64,000 bases of DNA from CAWHJN01 sp963829705 (GCA_963829705.1 CAWHJN010000003.1:434001-498000); one strand, 5' to 3'; shown: positions 1 through 10,279, numbered from the stretch's first letter. The notes: a model not told the origin generated them from the letters alone. Translations and numbers: made by a program.

Positions 1-109
1 CTCCGGGACGGGGCCAACGGGCCGGGCGGCAAACATACGGCAGCACGGCGGCGGCTGTAAAGGCGCGTGCGTGAAGCCTTGTGAAAGGCGCAGCGTGCGT
101 CTGGATGAC

Positions 110-1033
110 CTACGCGTTCTCCAGCGCGTTTGCGCCCGAGACGATCTCGATGATCTCCGTCGTGATAGCGCTCTGCCGGGCGCGGTTGTAGGTCAAACGC
201 AGGTTGCCGAGGAGTTCGGTGGCGTTGTTGGTCGCGTTGTCCATGGCCACCATGCGCGCGCCCTGCTCGGAGGCGTTCGATTCCAGCAGGATGCGCCACA
301 GCTGATACGTCAGGTACTGCGGCACGAGCGCGTCGAGGATGGAGTCGGCGTCGGGCTCGAAGATGTAATCCGGGGCGACCTTCGACTCGGTGTTCGGCAC
401 CTGCGCGGCGTCACTTTCCATCACGGGCGTCAGGAAGGCTTCCGACGGGACCGGCAGGAACGGCTCGGCGATGCGGTTCTGCGAGATCGTGTTCTTGAAC
501 TCGTTGTAGACGATCACGACCTCGTCCCACTTCCGGTCGCGGTAGCCCTGCACGATGGTCTGCACCACCTCGCGCGCCGCCGCTACGTCGAGCTTGTCGA
601 AGAGGCCGCGGAACGAGCGGGCGATCTGGTAGTCGCGCCGCCGGAAGTGGTCGTCGCCCTTGCGCCCGACGGTGACGAGCCTCAGCGTGCCGTTGGCCTG
701 GTGGTCGGCGTACTGCTCCCGGATGGTCTGCTCGGCGGTTTTGATGGCGTTCGTGTTGAACGCGCCCGCGAGCCCACGGTCGGCGGTGACGACGACGACG
801 AGCACGTTCTCGACCGTGTCGCGCGGGGCGAACAGCGGGTGCTTCGCCGGATCGACACGGCCCTGCAAATGCCCGATCACCTCGCGGATCTTGAAGGCGT
901 AGGGGCGCGTGGCGAAGATGCGCTCCTGCGCCCGGCGCAGCTTGGCAGCGGCCACCATCTTCATGGCGCGCGTCACCTGCTGCGTGTTCTTGACGGAAGC
1001 GATCCGGCTGCGGATCTCGCGGAGAGAGGCCAT
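110..1033 (-). CDS. atpG: ATP synthase F1 subunit gamma
   Basis: Central rotor shaft of F1Fo ATP synthase, linking the c-ring to the catalytic alpha3beta3 head on the cytoplasmic side. The 307 residues begin MASLREIRSRIASVKNTQQV, the typical gamma N-terminal helix that contacts the head. The C-terminus carries the paired helix with NRARQSAITTEIIEIVSGAN, the most conserved part of the family. Length is normal. It is the last gene of the minus-strand atp operon, 80 bp after atpA. The gap holds a short direct repeat (GAGTGTCGAGT twice, 21 bp apart). The beta and epsilon genes do not follow, so they must lie elsewhere, as is common in Bacteroidota. Confidence 0.97.
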   Translation of the reverse strand: MASLREIRSRIASVKNTQQVTRAMKMVAAAKLRRAQERIFATRPYAFKIREVIGHLQGRVDPAKHPLFAPRDTVENVLVVVVTADRGLAGAFNTNAIKTAEQTIREQYADHQANGTLRLVTVGRKGDDHFRRRDYQIARSFRGLFDKLDVAAAREVVQTIVQGYRDRKWDEVVIVYNEFKNTISQNRIAEPFLPVPSEAFLTPVMESDAAQVPNTESKVAPDYIFEPDADSILDALVPQYLTYQLWRILLESNASEQGARMVAMDNATNNATELLGNLRLTYNRARQSAITTEIIEIVSGANALENA

Positions 1034-1113
1034 GTGGAGTGTCGAGTTACGAGTGCCGAGTGTCGAGTGGTGTTCGGCGCCTCATTCGACACCCGACACC
1101 CTTCACCCTCCAC

Positions 1114-2700
<1,587 letters not shown>

Positions 2701-2785
2701 AATGTTAAAGCGGTTGCTTGTTTTCAGACTTGTGGCAGAGGAGGCTGGAGGTTGGCACGCTTCGCCAACTTCTAGCCTCCAATCT

Positions 2786-3337
2786 CTAATTCAGCGACAC
2801 CTCGCGGGTATCCATCTTCTCGCGCAACTCGGCGAGCTTGTTGCGGACGCTGCCGTCGTAGACGGTGTCGCCGAGGCGGATGACGAGGCCGCCGATGAGT
2901 TCGGGAGCCACCGCCACACGCAGGCGCACCTGCTTGCCCGTGCGTGCTTCGAGCGCCTTGCGGAGCGCCTTCTGCTCGCTTTCCGGCATCGCGAGGGCCG
3001 TCTTCACCCGCGCCTCGACGATGCCCTGCTGCGTGTCGCGGAGCGCCTGGTAGGCGTCGGCGATGCCTGCAAGGCTTTCTTCGCGCCCCTTTTCGATCAG
3101 GAAGCGAAGGAAGTTCACCGTCACCGCGCTGAGGCGCTCGCCAAAGAGCGCATCGACGATGCGCTCTTTGGCCGCGCGCGGCACGACCGGGCTCGCCAGC
3201 GTCTGCGCGAGGTCGGGCGACGCCTCCATCGTCTCGCGCAACAGCGCCACGTCGTCATCAACGCGGGCCACGGCGTTCTGCTCGGCCGCCTGCTCGTGGA
3301 GCGCCTGCGCGTAGCGGCGGGCAATGGGACTGCTCAT
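2786..3337 (-). CDS. atpH: ATP synthase F1 subunit delta (OSCP)
   Basis: Peripheral-stalk protein that ties subunit b to the top of F1. The chosen ATG gives 183 residues starting MSSPIARRYAQALHEQA, the standard opening of the family. The frame stays open 17 codons upstream, but that part comes from an intergenic repeat. The C-terminal half has the usual VVAPELIGGLVIRLGDTVYDG-like block (read here as AVAPELIGGLVIRLGD). Gene order atpF-atpH-atpA is canonical. Confidence 0.95.
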   Translation of the reverse strand: MSSPIARRYAQALHEQAAEQNAVARVDDDVALLRETMEASPDLAQTLASPVVPRAAKERIVDALFGERLSAVTVNFLRFLIEKGREESLAGIADAYQALRDTQQGIVEARVKTALAMPESEQKALRKALEARTGKQVRLRVAVAPELIGGLVIRLGDTVYDGSVRNKLAELREKMDTREVSLN

Positions 3338-3405
3338 GGCTTGGGGAAGGTTGGAGGGTAGAGGCTGGAGGGTGGTTGCGTACTCCAACCTCCAATCTCC
3401 AATCT

Positions 3406-4024
3406 CTAGTTCTGAGGCAGCGTCTGGATGAAATCGTCGACGAGGGCGCGCTGGGCCTGGGCGTCGAGGTTTTTCTGGATGATCTTCTCCGCTGCCGCCA
3501 CGGCGAGGTCGGCGACTTCGGAGCGCAGCTCTTCGATGGCTCCCTGCTTCTGCCGCTCGATGTCGGCCTGGGCCTGCGCCTGAAGCTGGGCGATCTGCGC
3601 GCGCGTCTTCTCGATGTCGTCGGCGCGGATTTTTTCGGCGGCCTCGCGGGCGTCGCGCAACACGCGCTGCGCCTCCGCCTCCGACTCGCGGCGGGCGCGG
3701 TCGTTGTCGGCCTGGATGCGCGCGGCTTCAGCAAGCGCGGCCTCGGCGCGTTGCAGCGAAGAGCTGATGTTGGTTTCACGCGCTTCCATCGCTTGCGCGA
3801 TGGGCTTCCACGCGAACTTGGCCAGCAGCAGCGCCACGATGATGAAGACTGACGAGCGTGAAGATGGGCAAGCCCAGGCCGGGCTGCAACAGCGACGGCG
3901 TCGGCTTGGCCGGGTGCTCGGTACCGGCCTGTACCTCGGCTCCCTCAGCGGGGTTTTCGGCGACGCTTTGCAGGGCCGGATCCGCCTCCGCGTGCTGCGG
4001 AAAACGATAGAGGAGTGCAGACAT
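3406..4024 (-). CDS. atpF: ATP synthase Fo subunit b, split by a single-base shift
   Basis: Membrane-anchored peripheral stalk subunit. Two frames are needed to read it. The first, from ATG at 4024, gives MSALLYRFPQ and ends in the membrane-entry motif LLQPGLGLPIFTLVS. The second resumes near 3850 with FIIVALLLAKFAWKPIAQAM and continues through the long charged helix to the stop at 3406. One extra base in the TC-rich run around 3848-3856 accounts for the break; without it the protein would be about 205 residues with a normal single membrane helix. The downstream frame alone (143 residues from 3837) would lack most of the anchor. A single-base sequencing error seems likelier than loss of an essential subunit. 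Confidence 0.85.
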
Positions 4025-4026
4025 GG

Positions 4027-4080
4027 CAGAGAGAAAAAGAGAGGGCCGCCCGCCCGCGCTCAAGGCGGCGAGCGGGCGGC
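4027..4080 (-). promoter_or_regulatory. Hairpin with U-rich tail between atpE and atpF
   Basis: On the minus strand a GC-rich inverted repeat (arms 4072-4080 and 4045-4053, GCCGCCCGC type) is followed by a pyrimidine run containing five T residues just before the atpF ATG. It looks like an intrinsic terminator or attenuator placed directly after the c-subunit gene. Partial termination here would give the higher c-subunit expression its stoichiometry requires. That role is an inference. Confidence 0.45.
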
Positions 4081-4100
4081 ACAGGTCTACCGCGTCACGC

Positions 4101-4334
4101 TTAACGGGCGACGAAGAAGAATACGAGGGCGAACACTTCGGCGATGATCGCGACGCCTTCGATAAAGGCGGCGAGGATGATGGCCGTGCCGCGCACGTCG
4201 TTGGCCGCTTCGGGCTGGCGCGCGATGCCGTCGAGGGCGGCGGAGGCGAGTTTGCCGATGCCGAGTCCAGCGCCGAGGGTAGCACCGAGGAGGCCGATAC
4301 CGGCGGCGAGGTAAGCAAGAGCGAGGTTCGTCAT
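4101..4334 (-). CDS. atpE: ATP synthase Fo subunit c
   Basis: Proton-carrying proteolipid that forms the rotor ring. The 77 residues make two membrane helices joined by the polar loop GIARQPEA (RQP at 39-41). The proton-binding carboxylate is Glu59 in AFIEGVAII. The first helix has the glycine-rich packing repeat GATLGAGLGIGK. Length is typical. It lies between atpB and atpF, and a hairpin with a U-rich tail follows it. Confidence 0.97.
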   Translation of the reverse strand: MTNLALAYLAAGIGLLGATLGAGLGIGKLASAALDGIARQPEAANDVRGTAIILAAFIEGVAIIAEVFALVFFFVAR

Positions 4335-4416
4335 CTCAAAAGGGAGTGGTTAGGAGAGGTTGAGCGAGTAAAAATGCCCGAAATGGGCGGTGGTACGAGG
4401 GAAAATCTTGAGGCCG

Positions 4417-5655
4417 TCAGGCCAGCGCGGGCTGGCTCGGCGTGGGCGAGAGGTAGTCGCCGAGGTGGTGTTCGCCCTGCGGGAGTTCGTCGCCGCCGTG
4501 CGGCACGCGGTTGTGAATGCCGCCGACGTGCTCCTCCTCATGGTGATGTTCGTGCTCCTCGGCGGCCATGCCGATGAACACCGCCGAGAGAATGGTGAAG
4601 ATGTACGCCTGCACAAAACACACCATCAGCTTGAGGCCGAAGATGAAGATCGTCAAGGGAATGCTCACGAAGATCATCCCGATGCCGACACCCGTGCCGA
4701 GCTGCGCGGCGAAGATGAAGATGAGCCCGAGGATGCTCACGATGACGAGGTGGCCCGACACCATGTTGCCGAACAGACGGAAGGCAAGCGCGAGCGGCTT
4801 GGTGAACAGCCCGATGACCTCGACGGGGATCAGGATGAATTTGATCGGCACGGGCACGTTGGGCGGCCAGAAGATGTGCCGCCAGTAGTCCTTGGTGCCC
4901 GCGAACTGCGTCACCGCGAACGTGCAGAACGCCATCGTGGCCGTCACCATGATGCTCGACGTGGCCGTCACGCCCCACGGCACGAGCCCGAAGAGGTTGC
5001 CGATGAGGATGAAGAAAAACGCCGACAGCAGGTACGGCAGGTACTTTTTGTACTTCTTGCCGATGGCCGGCTTGGCCACGTCGTCGCGGATGAAGACGAT
5101 GATCGTCTCCATCATATTCTGCCAGACGCCCTTCGGCGCCACGTCGCGCCCGATGCCCTTACGGTACTTCGCGCCCAGCCGCAGCCCAATGATGAGCAGC
5201 ACGATGGCCGAGATGAAGACGAATAACAGCTGCCGCGTGATCGAGAAATCCACCACGATGTGCCCGCCCGGCTGGGCGTAGACGACGGGGAAGTACAGAT
5301 GCTGGTGGTTTGCGAGCGCCCATTCCACCTGCTCCGTCACGAGCGACGCCGTAGATGCCTCGGCGGTGTTGGTACCCTCGACGGCCGTGCCGAAGTCGAG
5401 CGTGTAGCGCGGGTCTTCGAGCGCGCTGTGGGTCGTCAGGAAGGCATCGAAGCCGTACGAACCATCGGGCCGCTGCACGAGAAACAGGCGCGGCAACTCC
5501 ACTTTGGGGCCGGGCGACAGGTCCCAGTAGTACCCGTCCGCCGAGTGGCCGATGGCGTCGGGGTCGCCGCCCTCACTGTCGGCGGCGAACGCGGGCAGCG
5601 CGGGCGCGCAGGCACCGATCAGAAGGATCAACGCGAGAAGCCGTCTGGCGATCAT
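4417..5655 (-). CDS. atpB: ATP synthase Fo subunit a
   Basis: Stator subunit with the two proton half-channels. From the ATG at 5655 it has 412 residues. A cleavable signal-like segment (RRLLALILLIGACAPALPAFA) and a long periplasmic N-terminal region precede the membrane helices, as in other Bacteroidota a-subunits. The essential arginine is in LALAFRLFGNMVSGH. The C-terminus is unusually His/Glu-rich (EEHEHHHEEEH). The frame is open to a TTG at 5682, but the ATG gives the better signal peptide. atpI ends 33 bp upstream. Confidence 0.94.
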   Translation of the reverse strand: MIARRLLALILLIGACAPALPAFAADSEGGDPDAIGHSADGYYWDLSPGPKVELPRLFLVQRPDGSYGFDAFLTTHSALEDPRYTLDFGTAVEGTNTAEASTASLVTEQVEWALANHQHLYFPVVYAQPGGHIVVDFSITRQLLFVFISAIVLLIIGLRLGAKYRKGIGRDVAPKGVWQNMMETIIVFIRDDVAKPAIGKKYKKYLPYLLSAFFFILIGNLFGLVPWGVTATSSIMVTATMAFCTFAVTQFAGTKDYWRHIFWPPNVPVPIKFILIPVEVIGLFTKPLALAFRLFGNMVSGHLVIVSILGLIFIFAAQLGTGVGIGMIFVSIPLTIFIFGLKLMVCFVQAYIFTILSAVFIGMAAEEHEHHHEEEHVGGIHNRVPHGGDELPQGEHHLGDYLSPTPSQPALA

Positions 5656-5688
5656 AGCGTCCGTTGAAACAGGAGAGGGCAAAAAAAA

Positions 5689-5988
5689 TCAGGCGGCGTC
5701 GGCGCGTACACGGCGGAGCGCGAAAGCGGTCTCCGCAACCAGCACGATCAGCACCGACACGCCCAGCGCGATGGCAAAAGGAAATGGCTCGATGGGCGCG
5801 AACAGCAGCACGAGCGTCGTCAGCACGAGCACCAGCACCAGCCGCCCCAGCATCCCGCCGACGAACGTGGCCGCAAACCGCTGGCCGGTCTGCTTGAACG
5901 CGATCTTCAACGAGAGAAACGCCACTAGGCCGTATGCCATTCCGACGCCGACCCCGACCGCAACGCTCAACCAGAACGGACTCGTCAT
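5689..5988 (-). CDS. atpI: ATP synthase protein I-like membrane protein
   Basis: A 99-residue, four-helix hydrophobic protein starting MTSPFWLSVAVGVGVGMAYG. Its position directly upstream of atpB, its size and its helix pattern fit the AtpI family, which helps c-ring assembly and may assist Mg2+ handling. No catalytic motif is expected. The ATG at 5988 is preferred over a longer frame start at 6081, because the extra part is Arg/Pro-rich and looks non-coding. Confidence 0.7.
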   Translation of the reverse strand: MTSPFWLSVAVGVGVGMAYGLVAFLSLKIAFKQTGQRFAATFVGGMLGRLVLVLVLTTLVLLFAPIEPFPFAIALGVSVLIVLVAETAFALRRVRADAA

Positions 5989-6117
5989 AGCAGGCGGGAG
6001 GACACGGGTGGCGAAGGGAAAAGCGGGCGCGGCCCGGCAGGTTGAACCGGGACGAAAGGTACGCCGGAGCCTCCTCGCCAACCCCCTCTGAGGGGGTGAA
6101 TTAAGGGTGAACGGGCG

Positions 6118-6405
6118 TTATGGGCCGTTTTCGCCCTCTCGCACAGTCGGCTTCACACCAGCTTTGCGACGCGGCGCGCGGCTCATCTCGGCATTGACGC
6201 GGAAGAGCAGGGCAAAGACGCTCGCGATGCCCACGAGCGCGCCCACGACGGTCAGCCACGGCATCGTTTCCAGCCACAAGTCCAGCCCCACGCCCCCACC
6301 GACGAACATCACCAGCGTGCCGGCGATCTGCCAGCCCAGGCCCGCGTAGCTGCTCGACGTGCGGACGCTGCTCAACCAGTGTTCGTCCTCGGGGCTTTCG
6401 GACAT
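6118..6405 (-). CDS. atpZ: AtpZ-like Fo-associated membrane protein
   Basis: A 95-residue protein starting MSESPEDEHWLSSVR, with two membrane helices. AGLGWQIAGTLVMFVGGGVG and the following LDLWLETMPWLTVVGALVG match the pattern of the small AtpZ/ATPase_gene1 family found at the head of atp operons. Its proposed partner is AtpI. The ATG at 6405 lies 5 bp after the bactofilin stop, so the two genes are probably co-transcribed. The tail is Arg/Lys-rich and cytoplasmic. Confidence 0.72.
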   Translation of the reverse strand: MSESPEDEHWLSSVRTSSSYAGLGWQIAGTLVMFVGGGVGLDLWLETMPWLTVVGALVGIASVFALLFRVNAEMSRAPRRKAGVKPTVREGENGP

Positions 6406-6410
6406 CGCGG

Positions 6411-6851
6411 CTACTCGTCGTCCTCGTCGTTGGCCAGCGGCACGGGGCGCAGGTCGTTCGAGGAAACGGGCGCGAGGTTTCCCATCTGGCACTCGCCGTT
6501 GAAGACAGCCCCTTCCTCGATCACCAGCCGCCCCGTCCGCAGCGTTGCCTCGACGCGGGCGGTGCCTTTGAGCACGAGGCGTTCTTCCACATCCGCCATG
6601 CCGTGGATCTGCCCGGCGATGTCTGCCGACGAAGCCGACAGGTCGCCTTCGATGACGCCTTCCTGCGACACGATGGCCTTGCCGCGCACGAAGAGCTTGC
6701 CAACGAGCCGCCCGCTGATGCGGATATCGCCCTCCGACCGAATGGTGCCTTCGATCACCGTGCCTTCGCCGATCATGTTGAGCTGGGCGGGAGTGCCTCC
6801 GGGAGAAGGCCGTGCCGCGCGCGTGTCTGTGTCCTGTCCGAAGAGTGCCAT
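6411..6851 (-). CDS. Bactofilin (polymer-forming cytoskeletal protein)
   Basis: Self-assembling cytoskeletal filament protein of 146 residues. The core (about 25-125) is a right-handed beta-helix, visible as short repeats such as GTVIEGTIRSEGDIRISG and GVIEGDLSASSADIAG. The tails are disordered and the C-terminus is acidic (DEDDE). An M23 endopeptidase gene lies 73 bp upstream on the same strand, a pairing known from cell-shape loci in other bacteria. It is followed without a real gap by atpZ, so envelope and ATP synthase genes are physically coupled here. Confidence 0.92.
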   Translation of the reverse strand: MALFGQDTDTRAARPSPGGTPAQLNMIGEGTVIEGTIRSEGDIRISGRLVGKLFVRGKAIVSQEGVIEGDLSASSADIAGQIHGMADVEERLVLKGTARVEATLRTGRLVIEEGAVFNGECQMGNLAPVSSNDLRPVPLANDEDDE

Positions 6852-6924
6852 GGGTTCGCAGACGGTAGGGGGAAGTATGGAAAAGAAGGTAGCGCGTGGC
6901 GTCCCTCCATGCTACCCCACGCGC

Positions 6925-7797
6925 TCACCATCCCACGACAAACGCACGCGGATCCTGCGGAAGGCCATCGCGCCAGAGTTCGAAGTGCAGGTGCGGTCCG
7001 GTCGAGATTTCGCCCGTGTTGCCGCTCACGGCCACGGCGTCGCGCGCACGCACCCGTTCGCCGAGGCGATGCAGCAGCTTCTCGTTGTGTTTGTAGACGG
7101 ACACGTAGCCATCGGCGTGCTGCACGGCCAGTGTGTTGCCCCCCTCGTACGTCCAGTCGGCAAAGATGACGAAGCCGTCGCCGACGGAACGCACCACTGA
7201 CCCGACGCCTGTAGCAATGTCCACTCCGAGATGACCAGTGCGGCCGTCGAACTCGCGGGTGACGAAGCCCTGCACGGGCGCGGGCGCGGGTAGCGGCAGC
7301 CCGCCTGCCTCGCCGACGGCCAGGCGCCGCGCGGGCGCACCCGACCAGACCGCCGCCACGGCCGTTGCCTCGCGCGAACGCGCTGCGGGGCGTGGGGCAG
7401 CGCGAGGTACCTCCCGGTCGCCTGCCTCGGCCTCCACGACGGGCGTTGCCGCTTCTCCTACTGGCCGCTCGCTCGAGAGCAAGCGGCGAAACCGGTCGAT
7501 GTATTCCTGCTGCAGCCTCAGCGAGTCTTCCAACGCCAGCAGCCGCTCTGCCTGTCCACGTACCGCCTCAGGATCTCCCTGCGCTCCAGATCCAAATACC
7601 ACACGGCGCACTGGAGGCGTCAACGCCACCAGACCTCCCAGCAGCATCAGCGCCGCGCCCAGGGACAGGCCAGCCCCCAATAGGCGCCGAGGCTCTACCG
7701 TGTGCTGCTGCGGCGGGCCCGTGTGCTCGCGGTCCACCACCACTACCGTCAGGGGCTCACGCGACAGGGTGAGGAATTGGGAGAGGAAAGACCACAT
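6925..7797 (-). CDS. M23 family peptidoglycan endopeptidase with N-terminal membrane anchor
   Basis: A 290-residue LytM-type zinc metallopeptidase. A short cytoplasmic head is followed by one membrane helix (about 40-62), a coiled-coil stretch (about 85-110) and the M23 domain (about 170-290). Zinc-binding motifs are HLGVDIA and HLHFELW, both intact, so it should be active. It probably cuts peptide cross-links in the periplasm. Similar anchored M23 proteins work with bactofilins, and the bactofilin gene is next. It is divergent from rpsT. Confidence 0.9.
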   Translation of the reverse strand: MWSFLSQFLTLSREPLTVVVVDREHTGPPQQHTVEPRRLLGAGLSLGAALMLLGGLVALTPPVRRVVFGSGAQGDPEAVRGQAERLLALEDSLRLQQEYIDRFRRLLSSERPVGEAATPVVEAEAGDREVPRAAPRPAARSREATAVAAVWSGAPARRLAVGEAGGLPLPAPAPVQGFVTREFDGRTGHLGVDIATGVGSVVRSVGDGFVIFADWTYEGGNTLAVQHADGYVSVYKHNEKLLHRLGERVRARDAVAVSGNTGEISTGPHLHFELWRDGLPQDPRAFVVGW

Positions 7798-7916
7798 TGC
7801 GCATTGTAACAGAAACCGCTCGAAACGTGGCCCCGGAGAGGGCTGTTCCAGCGCCTCCCACGTGCTTTCGGTGTGAAGCCTGCGGCTCCGCGTTGACGCG
7901 CGCCGAGGTGCCGCCC

Positions 7917-7924
7917 TACTTTGC
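7917..7924 (+). promoter_or_regulatory. Candidate -7 box for rpsT
   Basis: TACTTTGC lies about 50 bp before the rpsT ATG, with TTGACG at 7893-7898 a plausible upstream element (about 20 bp spacing). It resembles the Bacteroidota -7 consensus TAnnTTTG, one base short. Confidence 0.35.
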
Positions 7925-7974
7925 GCGGCTCATCAGCATCGTCCGACAGTTTTCTTCAGCTTTACCGTATAGCC

Positions 7975-8226
7975 ATGCCACAGCACAAGTCCGCCGAGAA
8001 GCGGGTTCGCCAGGCCGAAAAGCGCCGCGCGCGCAACCGCATCCACCGCAGCCGGATGCGTACCATGATCAAGAAGCTCCAGACGGAGACGGACCGCGAG
8101 CAGGCCACGCAGCTTCTCAACGACGTCAAGGCCTACCTGGATCGCCTCGCCACAAAGGGGATCATCCACCCCAACAAGGCGGCCAACTATAAAAGTGCAC
8201 TCGAAAAAGGCGTGGCCGCGGCATAA
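7975..8226 (+). CDS. rpsT: 30S ribosomal protein S20
   Basis: Small basic 16S-rRNA-binding protein of the 30S subunit. The 83 residues start MPQHKSAEKRVRQAEKRRAR, the family hallmark, and end with the helix HPNKAANYKSALEKGV. ATG at 7975 is chosen because the upstream in-frame codons do not resemble S20. It is a single-gene unit with its own candidate promoter and a strong terminator 27 bp downstream. Confidence 0.97.
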   Translation: MPQHKSAEKRVRQAEKRRARNRIHRSRMRTMIKKLQTETDREQATQLLNDVKAYLDRLATKGIIHPNKAANYKSALEKGVAAA

Positions 8227-8252
8227 CCGCCCCCCACCCCCGCATCTGCACG

Positions 8253-8287
8253 GCGAGCCGGTCCTCCTCGGACGGCTCGCTTTTTTT
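8253..8287 (+). terminator. Intrinsic terminator of rpsT
   Basis: Perfect 8-bp stem GCGAGCCG/CGGCTCGC (8253-8260 and 8273-8280) followed by seven T residues. Confidence 0.9.
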
Positions 8288-8701
8288 GTCAGCCTGTGCG
8301 CGGACACGCTTCCAGATCGTATAGTTACGTTGAACTTGCCGACAGCACCCAATGAAGATACAGGAAGGTAGCATTTCGCTAAGTCCTTCATTTCCAAAGC
8401 GTGCGAAACATCCATATCGGCTCACAGCACTGGATATCCTCTATCCGATCCAACAGCCACGGATAAAGGGCTTGACATTCAACACGGTAAACTCCGAAAA
8501 TTGCGGTGGCATCGTGCCCCGATGCATATGCGCGGATAGTACCCAAAGCATGGGTTCAGAATCTGGCTAAACAGCCATTGAGAGGGTCGTAACACGATTC
8601 TCTTAAACCTTTTTCAGCCCTCGGGTTAGCTTTCGCTACCTGAGTACCTAATTCACCCGAGTTCAACTCACCTTTTCCCCTTGAACCCCACGGAGGCAAT
8701 A
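8288..8701. other. 414-bp intergenic region upstream of the OmpA/PKD gene
   Basis: Noticeably less GC-rich than its surroundings and without a credible gene. A 72-codon open frame (8352-8570) has no recognisable features. The last 120 bp probably hold the promoter of the outer-membrane protein gene; TTAGCTTTCG near 8628 is a weak -7-like candidate. GGAGG at 8692-8696 is an unusually clear ribosome binding site 5 bp before the ATG, in a genome where such sites are rare. Confidence 0.5.
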
Positions 8702-10249
8702 ATGACCCTCAAACTACTTCGAACCTCGGTTCTGCTCGCGATGGCTGCCCTCTTCATGGTCGGCCAGTCGTTCGCGCAGAATCCCCGTCCCGGCAAGACG
8801 CTCTACATCATGCCGCGCGTCGGTTTCTCCAACTACATCGGCGACTTTGACCAAGGCGTCTTCGATTTTGACGAGTGGAGCGTCGACGGCAAGATCCCGT
8901 ACGCTGCCGCATTGGAACTGGGTTACCAGTTCACGCCCAACTTCGCGTTCGCGCTGGGCTACAACATCTCGGATTACCCGATGCTGGCTAACCAGCCTGT
9001 GACGGCCTTTCCAGGCGCGGGCAACTACACAGGCGACTACTCGCGCCGCCACATGGCGACGGCACTGTTCCGCCTGACGGCCAAGTCCAAGATCGCGCCG
9101 TACCTCGAAATCGGTGGTGCGGGCATCGCAGGCCTGTCAGATCCTGCGGGTGACGAAGTCTACGCCTTTGGCCCGCTCGGCGGCATCGGTCTCGACATCG
9201 TGCTCAACGACCGCACCTCGCTGCTCATCGGCGGCCAGGGCGTGCTCACGTTCCCCGACGAGAAGGTGGACGGTGCCGGTAACAACGGCTACATCCGCGA
9301 CAACACCGGTGCACTGGTCAACCGTCAGGGCGAGTTCGACATTCTGAGCAACCTGACCTTCGGCCTGAAGATCAACTTCAAGTCGGCCTTCACACCTGTT
9401 GACGTGCTGGCCATCAACGGCCCCGCAGCGCTGGAGACGGGCGCGAGCGGTACCTTCGAGGCTACCGTAGCCGAAGGCGCGACGATGCCGGTGGAGTACC
9501 GCTGGGACTTCGGTGACGGCGAGATGGGCACGGGCCTCGTGGCCAGCCACAGCTACGGCCGCGCCGGTACCTACACGGTCACCTTCACCGCTTCCAACAG
9601 CGGCAGCATGGACAGCGAGTCGATGACGGTCGTCGTCACCAACCCGCCGGTCGCCGCCGCCATCGTGTCGATCAACGCGACGCCGAACCCGGCGATGGTG
9701 GGTGATCAGGTGCGCTTCTCCTCGAACGTCCGTGGCGACACGCCGCTGACCTACTCGTGGAACTTCGGTGACGGCTCGACGGGCACGGGTGCCAACCCGA
9801 CCCACGCTTACGCCGCACCGGGCAGCTACACCGCCACGCTGACCGTCCAGAACAACGTCGGCAGCGACACGCGCTCGGTGACCGTCACGGTCAACGAACC
9901 CGTGGATGCGTGTGCAGACATCACCGAGCTCAACTCGGCCTTCTTCGCCCGCAACTCGAGCGTCCTCAGCGACGAGGCCAAGGCGCAGCTGATGGAGAAC
10001 ATCGAAGTGCTCCGCGACTGCCCCGAACTGCGCGTCCGCATTGAGGGCTTCGCTGCCCCGGGCGAGCGCAACCCGCAGCGCCTGTCGGAAGACCGCGCCC
10101 GTGCCGTGATGGAGTTCTACACGGCCAACGGCATCTCGGCCAATAACCTGATGATGGAAGGCCGTGGCCGCGTCGGCGAGACGACGAGCAAGAAGGACGA
10201 CACGAGCCAGTTCCGCCGCGTGGACTCGATCCCCGTGCATGACATGTAA
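8702..10249 (+). CDS. Outer-membrane protein with two PKD domains and a C-terminal OmpA domain
   Basis: A 515-residue secreted envelope protein. The signal peptide spans residues 1-26 (VLLAMAALFMVGQSFAQ). A small OmpA/OmpW-like beta-barrel occupies about 35-235. Two PKD beta-sandwich domains follow, marked WDFGDGEMGTG and WNFGDGSTGTG, then an OmpA peptidoglycan-binding domain (about 405-510) with RIEGFAAPGE and LSEDRARAVMEFY. It probably tethers the outer membrane to the wall. A strong ribosome binding site and its own terminator suggest an abundant protein. Confidence 0.88.
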   Translation: MTLKLLRTSVLLAMAALFMVGQSFAQNPRPGKTLYIMPRVGFSNYIGDFDQGVFDFDEWSVDGKIPYAAALELGYQFTPNFAFALGYNISDYPMLANQPVTAFPGAGNYTGDYSRRHMATALFRLTAKSKIAPYLEIGGAGIAGLSDPAGDEVYAFGPLGGIGLDIVLNDRTSLLIGGQGVLTFPDEKVDGAGNNGYIRDNTGALVNRQGEFDILSNLTFGLKINFKSAFTPVDVLAINGPAALETGASGTFEATVAEGATMPVEYRWDFGDGEMGTGLVASHSYGRAGTYTVTFTASNSGSMDSESMTVVVTNPPVAAAIVSINATPNPAMVGDQVRFSSNVRGDTPLTYSWNFGDGSTGTGANPTHAYAAPGSYTATLTVQNNVGSDTRSVTVTVNEPVDACADITELNSAFFARNSSVLSDEAKAQLMENIEVLRDCPELRVRIEGFAAPGERNPQRLSEDRARAVMEFYTANGISANNLMMEGRGRVGETTSKKDDTSQFRRVDSIPVHDM

Positions 10250-10279
10250 GGCTCACGTCTGATTTCTCAGACCGCGAGA

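Noticed and set aside
8352..8570. 72-codon frame in the intergenic region before the OmpA/PKD gene
   Set aside because: No motif, no ribosome binding site, and composition unlike the neighbouring genes.
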